64,000 nucleotides of DNA from positions 310,001 through 374,000 of the forward strand of contig JAXLYE010000007.1 in the NCBI GenBank assembly GCA_046351595.1. Reading direction: 5' to 3'. The notes under the pieces were generated by a model. The model was not told the origin of the DNA. It did not search any database and was given only the letters and a program-made list of their open reading frames with translations. Origin of the DNA: JAXLYE01 sp046351595 (lineage in GTDB: Bacteria > Myxococcota_A > Polyangia > Palsa-1104 > JAEUJZ01). Below are positions 8,203-19,416 of the stretch, piece by piece; the first letter of the stretch is position 1; every line of letters begins with the position of its first letter. A program made the position numbers and the translations under genes.

Positions 8203-9042
8203 ATGATCGCGCTGTCGCAAATCGCCCCCCTCCCGCAAGTACACCCCCTGTGGAGCCTGCCCCTGACGGTGCTGGTGCCGCTGCTCGGGCTGCCCACCTT
8301 CTGGGTCACGTCGTTTCTGATCTACTGCCTGAAGTGCGCGATCTGGGGCATGGACCGCACCCCGCGCATCGACCAGGTCACCAAGACGCCCTGGCTGCCG
8401 CGCATCGTCATGGAGTTTGGCTACTGGATGTTCAAGATCCCGGTGCGGCTGTGCATCGTGCTCGGCATCACGCCCAACATGATCACCTTCGGCTCGATGC
8501 TGCTCACCGGCGTCGCGGCGGTGGCGGTGGGCATGGGCCACTTCGCCTTCGGCGGCTGGACCATCCTGTTCGCCTTCACCTGCGACGCCTGGGACGGCAT
8601 CGTCGCGCGCGCCACCAACAGCTGCTCACCGACGGGAGAGTTCTTCGACTCGACCATCGACCGCTACAACGACCTCTTCACGTTCCTCGGGTTCATGTAC
8701 TACTACCGCAACGATCCGTGGGTCCTGCCGTGGGTGGCGGCGGCGATGGTCGGCAGCTCCCTGGTCAGCTACAGCCGCGCCAAGGGCGACGCGGTCGGGG
8801 TCAACGCCAACGTCGGCTACATGCAGCGGCACGAGCGCGCGGTGTGGCTGGGGGTCGGCACCGCGCTGGCGCCCATCGTCGCCGCCTACGTCGAGCCGGG
8901 CGTCGCGCAGCCGCGCTACCACACCGTCGCGATCGTGATGGTGCTGATGGCGATCATGACCAACATCACCGCGATCTGGCGCATCGCCGTGGTGATGGCC
9001 GCGCTCGGCCGCCGGCCCGCCACCGCGAAGGCGAAGATCTGA
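8203..9042 (+). CDS. CDP-alcohol phosphatidyltransferase
   Basis: 279-residue multi-pass membrane enzyme. The full CDP-alcohol phosphatidyltransferase signature D-G-x2-A-R-x8-G-x3-D-x3-D is present: DGIVARATNSCSPTGEFFDSTID. Members condense CDP-diacylglycerol with an alcohol (inositol, glycerol-phosphate, serine or archaetidyl-like substrates) at the inner membrane. The substrate here cannot be read from the sequence. ATG 8203 has GAGGAACGAG just upstream and begins the hydrophobic protein; the frame before it is low quality. The gene ends 5 bp before the convergent ModA stop. Confidence 0.85.
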   Translation: MIALSQIAPLPQVHPLWSLPLTVLVPLLGLPTFWVTSFLIYCLKCAIWGMDRTPRIDQVTKTPWLPRIVMEFGYWMFKIPVRLCIVLGITPNMITFGSMLLTGVAAVAVGMGHFAFGGWTILFAFTCDAWDGIVARATNSCSPTGEFFDSTIDRYNDLFTFLGFMYYYRNDPWVLPWVAAAMVGSSLVSYSRAKGDAVGVNANVGYMQRHERAVWLGVGTALAPIVAAYVEPGVAQPRYHTVAIVMVLMAIMTNITAIWRIAVVMAALGRRPATAKAKI

Positions 9043-9047
9043 GCCCG

Positions 9048-9848
9048 TCACGGCGGCGGCAGGAAGCCGTGGCCGCGTAGCACCGCCTGTCCCTCCTGGC
9101 CGAGCACGAAGTCGGCGAGCCGCGCCGCCCCCGCCTCGTCGCCGCCGGCCACCACCGCGAGCGTCTGCACGAGCGCGGGGTAGCTGTCCTGCGGCACGAC
9201 GAGGTGCCGACCCGGCGGCTGGCTGCGCAGCGCCAGCGACAGCGCGGTCAGCGCCACGTCGGCGTCCCCGGTCTGCGCGATCTGCTGCGCCTGGCGGACG
9301 TTCTCGCCGAAGACGAGCCGCGGCCGTACCGCTTCGTAGATGCCGCTCTTGCGCAGCGCCGCGACCGCGGCCTGGCCGTAGGGCGCGTGCTCGGGGTTGG
9401 CCAGCGACAGGCGCGAGTAGCGCGGCTGCACGAGCTCGCCGACGGTCGCGGGCAGCGGCGCCCCCGGCCGCGCCCACAGCGCCAGCTGGCCGCGCGCGTA
9501 CGGCCGGATGCTCGGCTCGAGCAGGCGGCGGTTCCGGCGCAGGCTCTCGACGTGCTCGGCGCTGGCCGCCGCGTACAGGTCGAGCGGCGCGCCGTTATCG
9601 ATCTGGTGCGCGAGCGCGCCCGAGCTGCCGAAGCTGAAGACGACGGCGCGGCCGGTCCGCGTGGTGAAGCGGTCGCCGAGCTCGCGGAACGCCGGCTCGA
9701 CGTCCGAGGCCGCCGCCACCCGCAGCGGCCGTGCGCCCGCGGCCTGGCGACGGCAGCCAGCGAGCAGCGACGCACCGACCGCGGACACGAGCAGCGCGCG
9801 CCGCGACGGCCCGCCGCGCCCACCAGGCTGACCACAAGGCGGAACCAT
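9048..9848 (-). CDS. modA: Molybdate ABC-transporter substrate-binding lipoprotein
   Basis: 266 residues with a twin-arginine-like start (SRRALLVSAVGASLLAGC) ending in a lipobox. The mature part carries the ModA pattern: LRVAAASDVEPAFRELGDRF, FSFGSSGALAHQIDNGAPLDLYAAAS, LSLANPEHAPYGQAAVAAL, then the GDADVALTALSLA hinge segment. It binds molybdate or a related oxyanion in the periplasm. No modB permease or modC ATPase lies next to it, so it is an orphan in this window. Confidence 0.85.
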   Translation of the reverse strand: MVPPCGQPGGRGGPSRRALLVSAVGASLLAGCRRQAAGARPLRVAAASDVEPAFRELGDRFTTRTGRAVVFSFGSSGALAHQIDNGAPLDLYAAASAEHVESLRRNRRLLEPSIRPYARGQLALWARPGAPLPATVGELVQPRYSRLSLANPEHAPYGQAAVAALRKSGIYEAVRPRLVFGENVRQAQQIAQTGDADVALTALSLALRSQPPGRHLVVPQDSYPALVQTLAVVAGGDEAGAARLADFVLGQEGQAVLRGHGFLPPP

Positions 9849-9908
9849 GACGCGAGTAGGCCGCCGCCCGCGGCGCTCGTCAAGCCCAGCAGGCCGGCAA
9901 GGCGCGAG

Positions 9909-11891
9909 CTACTTGGGCGCCAGCAGCACCGGCGGCGGCGCGGGCTGGGCCGCGCTCACCACCTGCGGGCTCTGGAACGCGACCAGCGACTCGACGATCG
10001 CGTCCTGCAGGCGCTTGGCGCTGGCCGTCTCGTCGACGTCGTTGACCAGGATCGAGAAGGCCAGCGGCGGTCGCAGCGGCTGCGCGCCCGGCACCGGGGC
10101 GCCGGCGTAGCCCGACAGGCACGACACGCCGTTCAGGGTCCCGGTCTTGGCGCGCACGTAGCGGTCCGCGGGCCCGGCGGCCATGCGGTGCGCGATCGTG
10201 CCGTCGGCGCCGGCCAGCGCCAGCGAGGCGACGAAGTCGGCGGCGATGCGGAAGTCGCGGTAGGCGCCGCGAAGGATGGTCGCGACCTGCGTCGCGGTGA
10301 AGCGGTTCGAGTCGAACAGCCCCGAGCCGTTGACCATGGTGTAGCGCCCCGGCTGGATGCCCAGGCCCTCGAGGTAGCGGCTGACCGCCTGCAGCCCCTT
10401 CTGCCACGAGCCGGGCTTGCCGTTGGAGTCGGCGCCCAGGCTCTTCAAGACCTGCTCGGCCATGAAGTTGTTCGAGCGCTTGTTGATGTCGCGCGCCAGC
10501 ACCCCGAGCGGCATCGAGTAGTGCGTGTCGATGAGCAGCGCGCCCGGCGGAGCGCTGCCGCGCGTCACCCGACCGGCGACGGAGATGCCGCGCTTCTGCA
10601 GGAGCTCGAACAGCGTATAACCTGCATACAAATCGGGGTGCGCGACGCGCTTGGTGTAGTCCAGGCCCGAGGTCTCGGCGGTGCGGATGGTGCCGCGGAC
10701 GCGGACCACGGTGCGCTCGCGGCCCGGCGGCGCGTCCTTCTCTTCGAAGGACTCGACGACCAGGCTGGTGCGGCCCTTCTCGACGGTGCGCGCCTCGTTC
10801 TGGAGCGCGAAGTAGGCCGAGGGCGGATCGAGCTGCACGCGCGCTGGCTGGCCCTCGGTCGCCCCCGGCAGCACGCGCACCGAGATGGCGTTGTAGTTCA
10901 GGGACACCGCGCCCTGCGGCGCGCGATAGGCCGCGTCCTGGTTCTTCTGCTCGAACGCCGGGCCCACGCGCTGCTCGTCGAAGAACGTGTCGTCGATGAC
11001 GATGTCGCCGCGGAAGCGCTTGACGCCGCGCGACAGAAGCTCGGTCGTCAGCTTCCAAAGCTCCTCGGTGCCGAGCGCCGGGTCGCCGTAGCCGCGCAGG
11101 TACAGGTTCTTGTACTCGCCGGCCCTGTGCTCGCGGTCGACGTAGAGCGCGGTCTTGAAGCGGTACTCGGGCCCGAGCAGCGCCAGCGCCGCCGCCGTCG
11201 TCACCAGCTTCACGTTCGAGGCGATGTTGAGCGGCGTCTCGTGGTTCTTGCCGTACAAGAGCCGCCCGCTGTCGACGTCGAGCACCGCGACCCCGACGCG
11301 CACCCGCCCCGGCACCAGGACGTTGAGCAGCTGGTCGATGCGCGCCTCCAGCCACTTGATCCGCTGGCCCGGATCGCCGGGCGGCGTCGTCAGCGGCGGC
11401 ACCGTCGGCGCGGCGCTGGCCTGCGGCTTGTCGATCTCACCGGCCGAGGCCGCGGCGCCGCTCACCGGCGGGGACGGCGCGGGCGCGGCGGTGGCGGACG
11501 AGGGCGCGAGCGTGCTCGGGGCCGGCGGCGTCGGCGTGGCGGGCGCAGACGGAGCCGGCGCGGTCGTCGATACGGTCGGCGACGCGGCGGCAGGCGGCGC
11601 GGCCTGGGCCAGCAGAAAAACCGGCGCGAAAACTGGCCTGTCCGAAGGACCCCAAGTAGCTTGGGAACCTATCCTCGCTGGCCCCACACGCGATGCCGCT
11701 GCCTGCTGCCTGGCCGATGCCTCAAATCCGACGCTGGATCCGCTGGCTGCCGGCGTCGCTGCGGGGTGTGCCGCGGGCTGACCTGCGACCTGGGCTCGCA
11801 GCGCCAGCGGCAGCACGAGCGACGCCCCGATCCCCAACAGCACCGGCAGGCGGCGCACCCGGCGACGAAGCGGCGGAGACTTCCCAGACAT
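9909..11891 (-). CDS. dacB: D-alanyl-D-alanine carboxypeptidase / endopeptidase, PBP4 type
   Basis: 660-residue S13-family penicillin-binding protein that trims or cleaves peptidoglycan cross-links in the periplasm. The three active-site motifs are present: SxxK as SNVKL (after ETPLNIA), SxN as RSNN before FMAEQVLKSLG, and KTG as VRAKTGTLNGVSCLSGYAG. It starts with a signal sequence (LPVLLGIGASLVLPLALRAQ), then has an unusually long Ala/Pro/Thr-rich spacer of about 150 residues before the catalytic domain (IKWLEARIDQLLNVLVPGRV). It is divergent from the solute-binding lipoprotein gene with only about 46 bp between the starts. Confidence 0.9.
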   Translation of the reverse strand: MSGKSPPLRRRVRRLPVLLGIGASLVLPLALRAQVAGQPAAHPAATPAASGSSVGFEASARQQAAASRVGPARIGSQATWGPSDRPVFAPVFLLAQAAPPAAASPTVSTTAPAPSAPATPTPPAPSTLAPSSATAAPAPSPPVSGAAASAGEIDKPQASAAPTVPPLTTPPGDPGQRIKWLEARIDQLLNVLVPGRVRVGVAVLDVDSGRLLYGKNHETPLNIASNVKLVTTAAALALLGPEYRFKTALYVDREHRAGEYKNLYLRGYGDPALGTEELWKLTTELLSRGVKRFRGDIVIDDTFFDEQRVGPAFEQKNQDAAYRAPQGAVSLNYNAISVRVLPGATEGQPARVQLDPPSAYFALQNEARTVEKGRTSLVVESFEEKDAPPGRERTVVRVRGTIRTAETSGLDYTKRVAHPDLYAGYTLFELLQKRGISVAGRVTRGSAPPGALLIDTHYSMPLGVLARDINKRSNNFMAEQVLKSLGADSNGKPGSWQKGLQAVSRYLEGLGIQPGRYTMVNGSGLFDSNRFTATQVATILRGAYRDFRIAADFVASLALAGADGTIAHRMAAGPADRYVRAKTGTLNGVSCLSGYAGAPVPGAQPLRPPLAFSILVNDVDETASAKRLQDAIVESLVAFQSPQVVSAAQPAPPPVLLAPK

Positions 11892-11938
11892 ATCGGCAGA
11901 CTACCAAACCGCGCGGCCGGCGCGCGGGTTTTCTCTCG

Positions 11939-13624
<1,686 letters not shown>

Positions 13625-13719
13625 CCGCGACAGCGGCCGGCGCGCGGCAGCCGGCCCGAGGACGTCTGGCCGGTGCCGCGCCGACAGACAGGGCGCCGTC
13701 AGACCGGCGCCCGGGCGAG

Positions 13720-14160
13720 CTAGAAGCTGCGACGGCCGCCGCCGCCGCCACCGTAGCCGCCGCCGCCACCGCGACGACCGCCGCCACCCTCACCGCCGCG
13801 GCCGCCGCCGCCACCGTAGCCGCCGCCACCTCCGTAGCCGCCGCCGCCACCGTAGCCGCCGCCGCCACCCCCGTAGCCGCCGCCACCACCACCGAAGCCA
13901 CCGCCGCGCGACTCCTTCGGGCGCGCCTCGTTGACCGTCAGCGTGCGGCCCGACGCGGCGGTGCCGTGCAGGCCATCGATCGCGGCCTGAGCCTCGGTGT
14001 CGCTGGCCATCTCCACGAACCCGAAGCCCTTGCTCTTACCGGTCATGCGATCTTCGACGACCTGGGCGCTCTGGACCGTACCGTAGCGGCTGAAGAGCTC
14101 CTGCAGCTCCTCGTTGGTGACTGTGTAGGCGAGATTTCCGACGTACAACTTCTTGGCCAT
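13720..14160 (-). CDS. Glycine-rich RRM RNA-binding protein
   Basis: 146 residues: one RRM with RNP2 LYVGNL (residues 5-10) and RNP1 KGFGFVEM, then a tail of GGYGGGGG repeats. Such bacterial RRM proteins bind single-stranded RNA and are often cold-induced. It is 52 bp downstream of rhlE on the same strand, so the two are likely one operon acting together on RNA structure or ribosome assembly at low temperature (inference). The Gly tail is encoded by CCG/GCC/ACC triplet repeats at about 13735-13910, which are prone to length change. Confidence 0.92.
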   Translation of the reverse strand: MAKKLYVGNLAYTVTNEELQELFSRYGTVQSAQVVEDRMTGKSKGFGFVEMASDTEAQAAIDGLHGTAASGRTLTVNEARPKESRGGGFGGGGGGYGGGGGGYGGGGGYGGGGGYGGGGGRGGEGGGGRRGGGGGYGGGGGGRRSF

Positions 14161-14212
14161 TTCCGATCTCCTGGGACAATGAGGCGCCTACGGCTGCCTC
14201 GGTGGACTGAGT

Positions 14213-15577
<1,365 letters not shown>

Positions 15578-15981
15578 TAGTTGGTCGTCTCTCGCAATCG
15601 TCGTCTTTGAGTCAGTTCGCCCTAGAGCGCACGTTCACGCGGCGCATGCCGCGTAGGACAAGATACCGACGACACAAGAGCGGACGGAACTCGCAGCTTG
15701 CAGGCTGAGGGGCGGGCAGTATCGCGAGACTGAAACCCGAACAGACCGGCGGTCGTGGAATCGATTGGCGCTTGGTGCAACTTCTTAAACAGCCTAGTGC
15801 CGGGGTGCGGGCGCGTCAACGTGCTTGCGCGCGACCGGACCCGGTGCGGCCGCTTCCTGGCCGCGGTGCGCGAGGCGAGGCCCGGCGACCGCGCCGCTGC
15901 CGAATTATTGTCAGGGGCTCCCGGAACCTGCACGAACAATGGCTCCGGGCTGGGCCCAGCTCGCGGGCGGAGCAGGTCGGC
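15578..15981. other. Intergenic region, 404 bp, leader of rhlE
   Basis: The stretch lies between the rhlE start and the stop of the S41 protease gene, both on the minus strand. No convincing coding frame or RNA gene is visible. A long 5' leader would suit a cold-shock type mRNA, but I see no defined structure. Confidence 0.4.
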
Positions 15982-17400
15982 TCAGCGCGGGCTGCGCTCG
16001 GGCTGGATGCGGAAGCGGACCATGTTGTAGGCCGCGCGCAGCTGGACGTCCTGCGCCAGTCGCTCCGTCGCCGAGCCGAGGCGCTGCACGCGGCTGAGCT
16101 GCTGGCCGTAGGTGCTGCCGTCGGGCACGGGCAGCGTCACCTCGACGTCGGGCACGAGCCCCGCGCCCTCGATGCGCTGGCCGCTCGGCAGCAGGAACTC
16201 GCCGGTCGTGAACTTGATCGCATAGTGGTTGGGCAGATCCTCGACGGTCTGGACGCTGCCCTTGCCGCGCGTGCGGCCGCCGACCAACAGCGCCCCCGTC
16301 GCCTCGCGCAGCGCGCCCGCCAGCATCTCGGCGCTCGACGCGGTCTCACCATCGATGAGCAGCGCCACCGGCACCGTCAGATCGCCTCCGCCGCCGCTGT
16401 CGGCGTCGCTGCCTTCGCTGGTGACCAGGCGCTCGGGCTCGCCGCGCCGGCGCACCTTGGCCAGCGTCGTGCCCCGCTTCAGCAGCAGCGACGCCGTGCT
16501 CGCCGCCTGCTCGAACAGGCCGCCCTGGTTGTCGCGCAGGTCGACGAGGAGCGCGCGCGCGCGCTTGCCGAGCAGCTCCTGCAGACCGGCGCGCACCGCC
16601 TTGGGCGTGGTTTCCGAGAACTGCCGGATGAGCAGGTAGCCGACGTCACCGGGCAGCATCATCGACGTCACCGTCTCGTAGGTCAGGCGCTCGCGCTTGA
16701 TCGTGAAGGTCCTGACCTCGGTGCCGCGCAGGATCGACAGCGCCACCGTCTCGCCGACCGGGCCGCGGATGTCGGCCACCACGTCGCGCAGGGTCTTGCC
16801 CTTGTACGACTTGCCGGCGACGGTGAGGATCTTGTCGCCGTCGCGCACCCCGGCGCGCTCGGCCGGCGAGCCCGGGATGACGTTCACGACGTCCGAGGTG
16901 CCGCTCGGCTCGTCGAAGCGGATGGCGACGCCGACGCCGACGAACTCGCCCTTGAGATCCTCGGTGAGCCCGCGGACCTCTTCGGGCGACAGGAGCTTGT
17001 TGTACGGCGCGAGCTGCGGCTCGAGGTTCTGCAGCATGCCGGCCACCGCGGCGCGGTACAGCTCGTCGTCCGTGACCTCGCGGTGGTAGCGGCGGCGCAG
17101 CGTCTCGCGCACGGTCTGGAAGGCCTGCTCGGCGTTGGTGAACGGCGCCGCCGAGCGGACCATCGGCTCCGGATCGGCCGCCTTGCCCTCGGATTCGTGC
17201 GGGGCCAGCGCGGTCTCGGACGCGGGCGCCGGTGCGGATGCCGGTGGGGTCGCCGGTGCGGTCGAACGACCGCAGGCGAGCAGCAGCAGGCTCGAGGCCA
17301 GCGCGGTGCCGAGCGCGCCGCCGAGCGACCTTCGCATCGTAACGGAGGCAGCCGAGGAGGCAGCCAGGGAGACAGACGGACGAGGGGAAGCTTGGCTCAT
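15982..17400 (-). CDS. C-terminal processing peptidase, S41 family, lipoprotein
   Basis: 472 residues. After a short N-terminus comes a lipobox (SSLLLLACG), a Pro/Ala linker, the PDZ domain (GVGVAIRFDEPSGTSDVVNV..GSPAERAGVRDGDKIL) and the tail-specific protease domain. The catalytic serine is in DGETASSAEM and the lysine in GRTRGKGSVQTV, as in CtpA. It degrades or processes envelope proteins from their C-termini. AAGGAG lies 8 bp before ATG 17400. Third gene of the ECF sigma operon, so probably an output or feedback protease of that envelope response (inference). Confidence 0.92.
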   Translation of the reverse strand: MSQASPRPSVSLAASSAASVTMRRSLGGALGTALASSLLLLACGRSTAPATPPASAPAPASETALAPHESEGKAADPEPMVRSAAPFTNAEQAFQTVRETLRRRYHREVTDDELYRAAVAGMLQNLEPQLAPYNKLLSPEEVRGLTEDLKGEFVGVGVAIRFDEPSGTSDVVNVIPGSPAERAGVRDGDKILTVAGKSYKGKTLRDVVADIRGPVGETVALSILRGTEVRTFTIKRERLTYETVTSMMLPGDVGYLLIRQFSETTPKAVRAGLQELLGKRARALLVDLRDNQGGLFEQAASTASLLLKRGTTLAKVRRRGEPERLVTSEGSDADSGGGGDLTVPVALLIDGETASSAEMLAGALREATGALLVGGRTRGKGSVQTVEDLPNHYAIKFTTGEFLLPSGQRIEGAGLVPDVEVTLPVPDGSTYGQQLSRVQRLGSATERLAQDVQLRAAYNMVRFRIQPERSPR

Positions 17401-17450
17401 GACACAGGCTCCTTGTCAGCGCTCGGCCGGCCGCGCGGCCAGCCGCTCGG

Positions 17451-18122
17451 CTAGTAGAAGGTCAGGCTCACCGCCTGCGAGCGGGCGCTGTCGACGACGG
17501 CGCGGCGCCCCGAAGGCAGGACCAGCAGGTGCACGGGCTGGCCGCGCATCGCCGGCCGGATCCCGGGCTGTACCTGGATCGGCATCTCGGGCGGCATGTC
17601 CGACGGCAGCTCGTGCACCATGACGGGCAGCGTGGGCTCGCCCTCGTAGCGCGCGCGGGGCCCCTCCGAAACCGCGGATCGCTTGCCGTCTCGCGCGCCG
17701 TCGTGCGTCGCGACCTGCGCCCCGGGCTGCTCGTCGCGCTCCGTCGGCGGGTGGAAGCGCGAGGCGAACGTCCCGAGCAGGACCAGCAGCACCGCGGCCG
17801 CGACCTGGTAGCGCGGCACCGGAGTCCGGAAGAAGCGGCGCAGCGCCACCAGCTTGATCGCCGACGGCGGCCGTCCTCCCGTCGAGGAGCGGCCCGCCGC
17901 CAGCGCGCCCACAGCCGCGCGCAGCCGCGTGCGCGCCTTCACGGACGGGCGCAGGCCCAGCTCCGCGCTCTGCTCGATGCTCTGCTTCAGGTTGAAGTAG
18001 CGCCGCGCGCAGGCGCTGCAGCCGATCAGGTGATCGTGCACCCGGTCGCGCCGCGTCGGCAGCCCCGCGGCGAAGTGATACTCGACGAGCAGCTCGTCGA
18101 TCTCGCAGCACTCCGTCTCCAT
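17451..18122 (-). CDS. Anti-sigma factor with ZAS zinc motif
   Basis: About 223 residues. The N-terminal cytoplasmic part has the ZAS motif H-x3-C-x2-C (HDHLIGCSAC) that binds zinc and clamps an ECF sigma factor. One transmembrane helix (YQVAAAVLLVLLGTFASRF) leads to a periplasmic region with no known domain (PIQVQPGIRPAMRGQPVHLLVLPSG). ATG 18122 is preferred over TTG 18143 for the GGAGAG 9 bp upstream. It follows the sigma gene by about 90 bp, and the two are a cognate pair. Confidence 0.88.
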   Translation of the reverse strand: METECCEIDELLVEYHFAAGLPTRRDRVHDHLIGCSACARRYFNLKQSIEQSAELGLRPSVKARTRLRAAVGALAAGRSSTGGRPPSAIKLVALRRFFRTPVPRYQVAAAVLLVLLGTFASRFHPPTERDEQPGAQVATHDGARDGKRSAVSEGPRARYEGEPTLPVMVHELPSDMPPEMPIQVQPGIRPAMRGQPVHLLVLPSGRRAVVDSARSQAVSLTFY

Positions 18123-18211
18123 GTTCGAACTCTCCGTTGCCAACTAGTCGTTTTCGCCGCCGCACGCTCGCGACGGGTTTCTGCGATTTCCCGGCTTCGA
18201 TTCCGGCTTCC

Positions 18212-18943
18212 TCAGGACCCGGCGCTGGTCCGCTGGCTGCGGCGCGGGTCTTCCTCGTCGCACAAGAACTCTGCCGACAGCGTCGCCTGCGGCGCGCCGG
18301 CTCCGTCGCCGTGCCCGTCGCCGTGTCCGCCGCCGTGTCCGTCCGGGGGCTCCAGCTGCTCCACGAGCGATCGGCGCAGCCGGCTGGTCATCTGGTTCAT
18401 CCGCGACTTGACCGTCCCGAGCGGGATCCGCAGCGCCGCCGCCATCTCGTCGTACGACAGGCCCGCGGTGCGCATGCGGTAGAGCTCCGACAGCGCGTCG
18501 GGCAGCGCCGCCACCGCCGCGGTCAGCGCCGCCGCGCGCTCCCGCTCGCCGCTGCGCTCGATCAGGTGGTGCTCGGCGCTCGGCGGCGACTCGGGCGCTT
18601 CGATGCGGCGCATGGCCTGCACCCCGCGCTGCCCCGAGCGCAGGTGGTTGAGCGCTCGATTCCGGGCGACGCGGTACAGCCACGCCGCGAAGCTGCCGCG
18701 GTCGAACGTCACCTCGCGGCTGCGCAGCACGGACAAGAACGTCTCGTGGAACAGGTCCTCGGCGTCGTGCGGGCTGCGCAGCATGTGGCACAGGAAGCCG
18801 AAGAGCCGGGTCTCGTAGCGGCCGTACAGCGCGTCGAAGGCGCGCAGGTCGCCGCGCCGCACCCGGTGATACAGGCTCTCGTCGGTCTCGCGGACGTAGC
18901 TGCGCTCGTCTTCACTGGTCTTCTCAGATCGGTGTTCCGGCAC
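18212..18943 (-). CDS. ECF RNA polymerase sigma factor with a His/Gly-rich C-tail
   Basis: 243 residues. Sigma region 2 is YHRVRRGDLRAFDALYGRYE..DAEDLFHETFLSVLRS..FAAWLYRVARNRALNHLR, and region 4 is ALPDALSELYRMRTAGLSYDEMAAALRIPLGTVKSRMNQ. Beyond region 4 is an extra tail of about 55 residues containing GHGGGHGDGHGDG and a FLCDEED stretch, which is unusual and could bind metal. GTG start with AAAGGAAG upstream. It heads an operon with its anti-sigma and an S41 protease, and is divergent from the kinase cluster. Confidence 0.92.
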   Translation of the reverse strand: MPEHRSEKTSEDERSYVRETDESLYHRVRRGDLRAFDALYGRYETRLFGFLCHMLRSPHDAEDLFHETFLSVLRSREVTFDRGSFAAWLYRVARNRALNHLRSGQRGVQAMRRIEAPESPPSAEHHLIERSGERERAAALTAAVAALPDALSELYRMRTAGLSYDEMAAALRIPLGTVKSRMNQMTSRLRRSLVEQLEPPDGHGGGHGDGHGDGAGAPQATLSAEFLCDEEDPRRSQRTSAGS

Positions 18944-19018
18944 CGCGGCTTCCTTTTAGCCAACAAACACCGGCCGCCCGACTTGGTTCGCGATCGGGTC
19001 ACCGCGGCCTTCACGCGG

Positions 19019-19068
19019 GATTCGGGTGCGATTCCGGGTGCGATTCCGGGTGCGATTCCGGGCGCGAC
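19019..19068. repeat. 12-bp tandem repeat (GATTCCGGGTGC)
   Basis: Four units (the first one base short) lie in the divergent region between the ECF sigma and the first kinase gene. They contain no gene. Confidence 0.9.
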
Positions 19069-19273
19069 CGCGGCCGGCCCGTGATTCTGCAGTTTGTGCG
19101 CAGCGAGTGTGCGCCAAATCTCACTGCGCTCGCACCGCGCTGCCACCCCGCTCCTACAGCGCTCTCCCGCCGCCTTCCCAGAGCCCGCGGCGCGCCCTCC
19201 CGCCGCGGCTCCCGAGCCCTATGCGGACCCGCGGTGTCCGCGCGGCGCCTTCGCTGTGGGCGACGGCACGTCT

Positions 19274-19331
19274 GGCACGGACAGGGCACGGACAGGGCAC
19301 AGACAGGGCACGGACAGGGCACGGACAAGGC
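19274..19331. repeat. 11-bp tandem repeat (CACGGACAGGG)
   Basis: Five units with two single-base variants lie about 85 bp upstream of the first kinase start, separate from the 12-bp repeat at 19019. The 11-bp period is close to one DNA turn, so any protein bound to it would contact one face of the helix (inference). Confidence 0.9.
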
Positions 19332-19416
19332 TTGGACCCGACCCGTGACCGGCGTACGCAGCGCGCCGATCGTTCCCGACCTTTGGACCGGGTAACTGCG
19401 ATATGATGGTAAGGTC

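Larger units (their letters stand above)
18944..19416. other. Divergent intergenic region, 473 bp, with two minisatellites
   Basis: The stretch separates the minus-strand sigma operon from the plus-strand kinase operon. Apart from the two tandem repeats I see no gene. TAAGG just before 19417 serves as ribosome binding site for the kinase. Confidence 0.6.

Noticed and set aside
13735..13910. GCC/CCG triplet array as an intergenic repeat
   Set aside because: It is coding, giving the Gly-rich tail of the RRM protein.
15578..15981. Possible tRNA or small RNA in the rhlE leader
   Set aside because: No cloverleaf, no TTCGA-type arm and no clear terminator could be found by eye.
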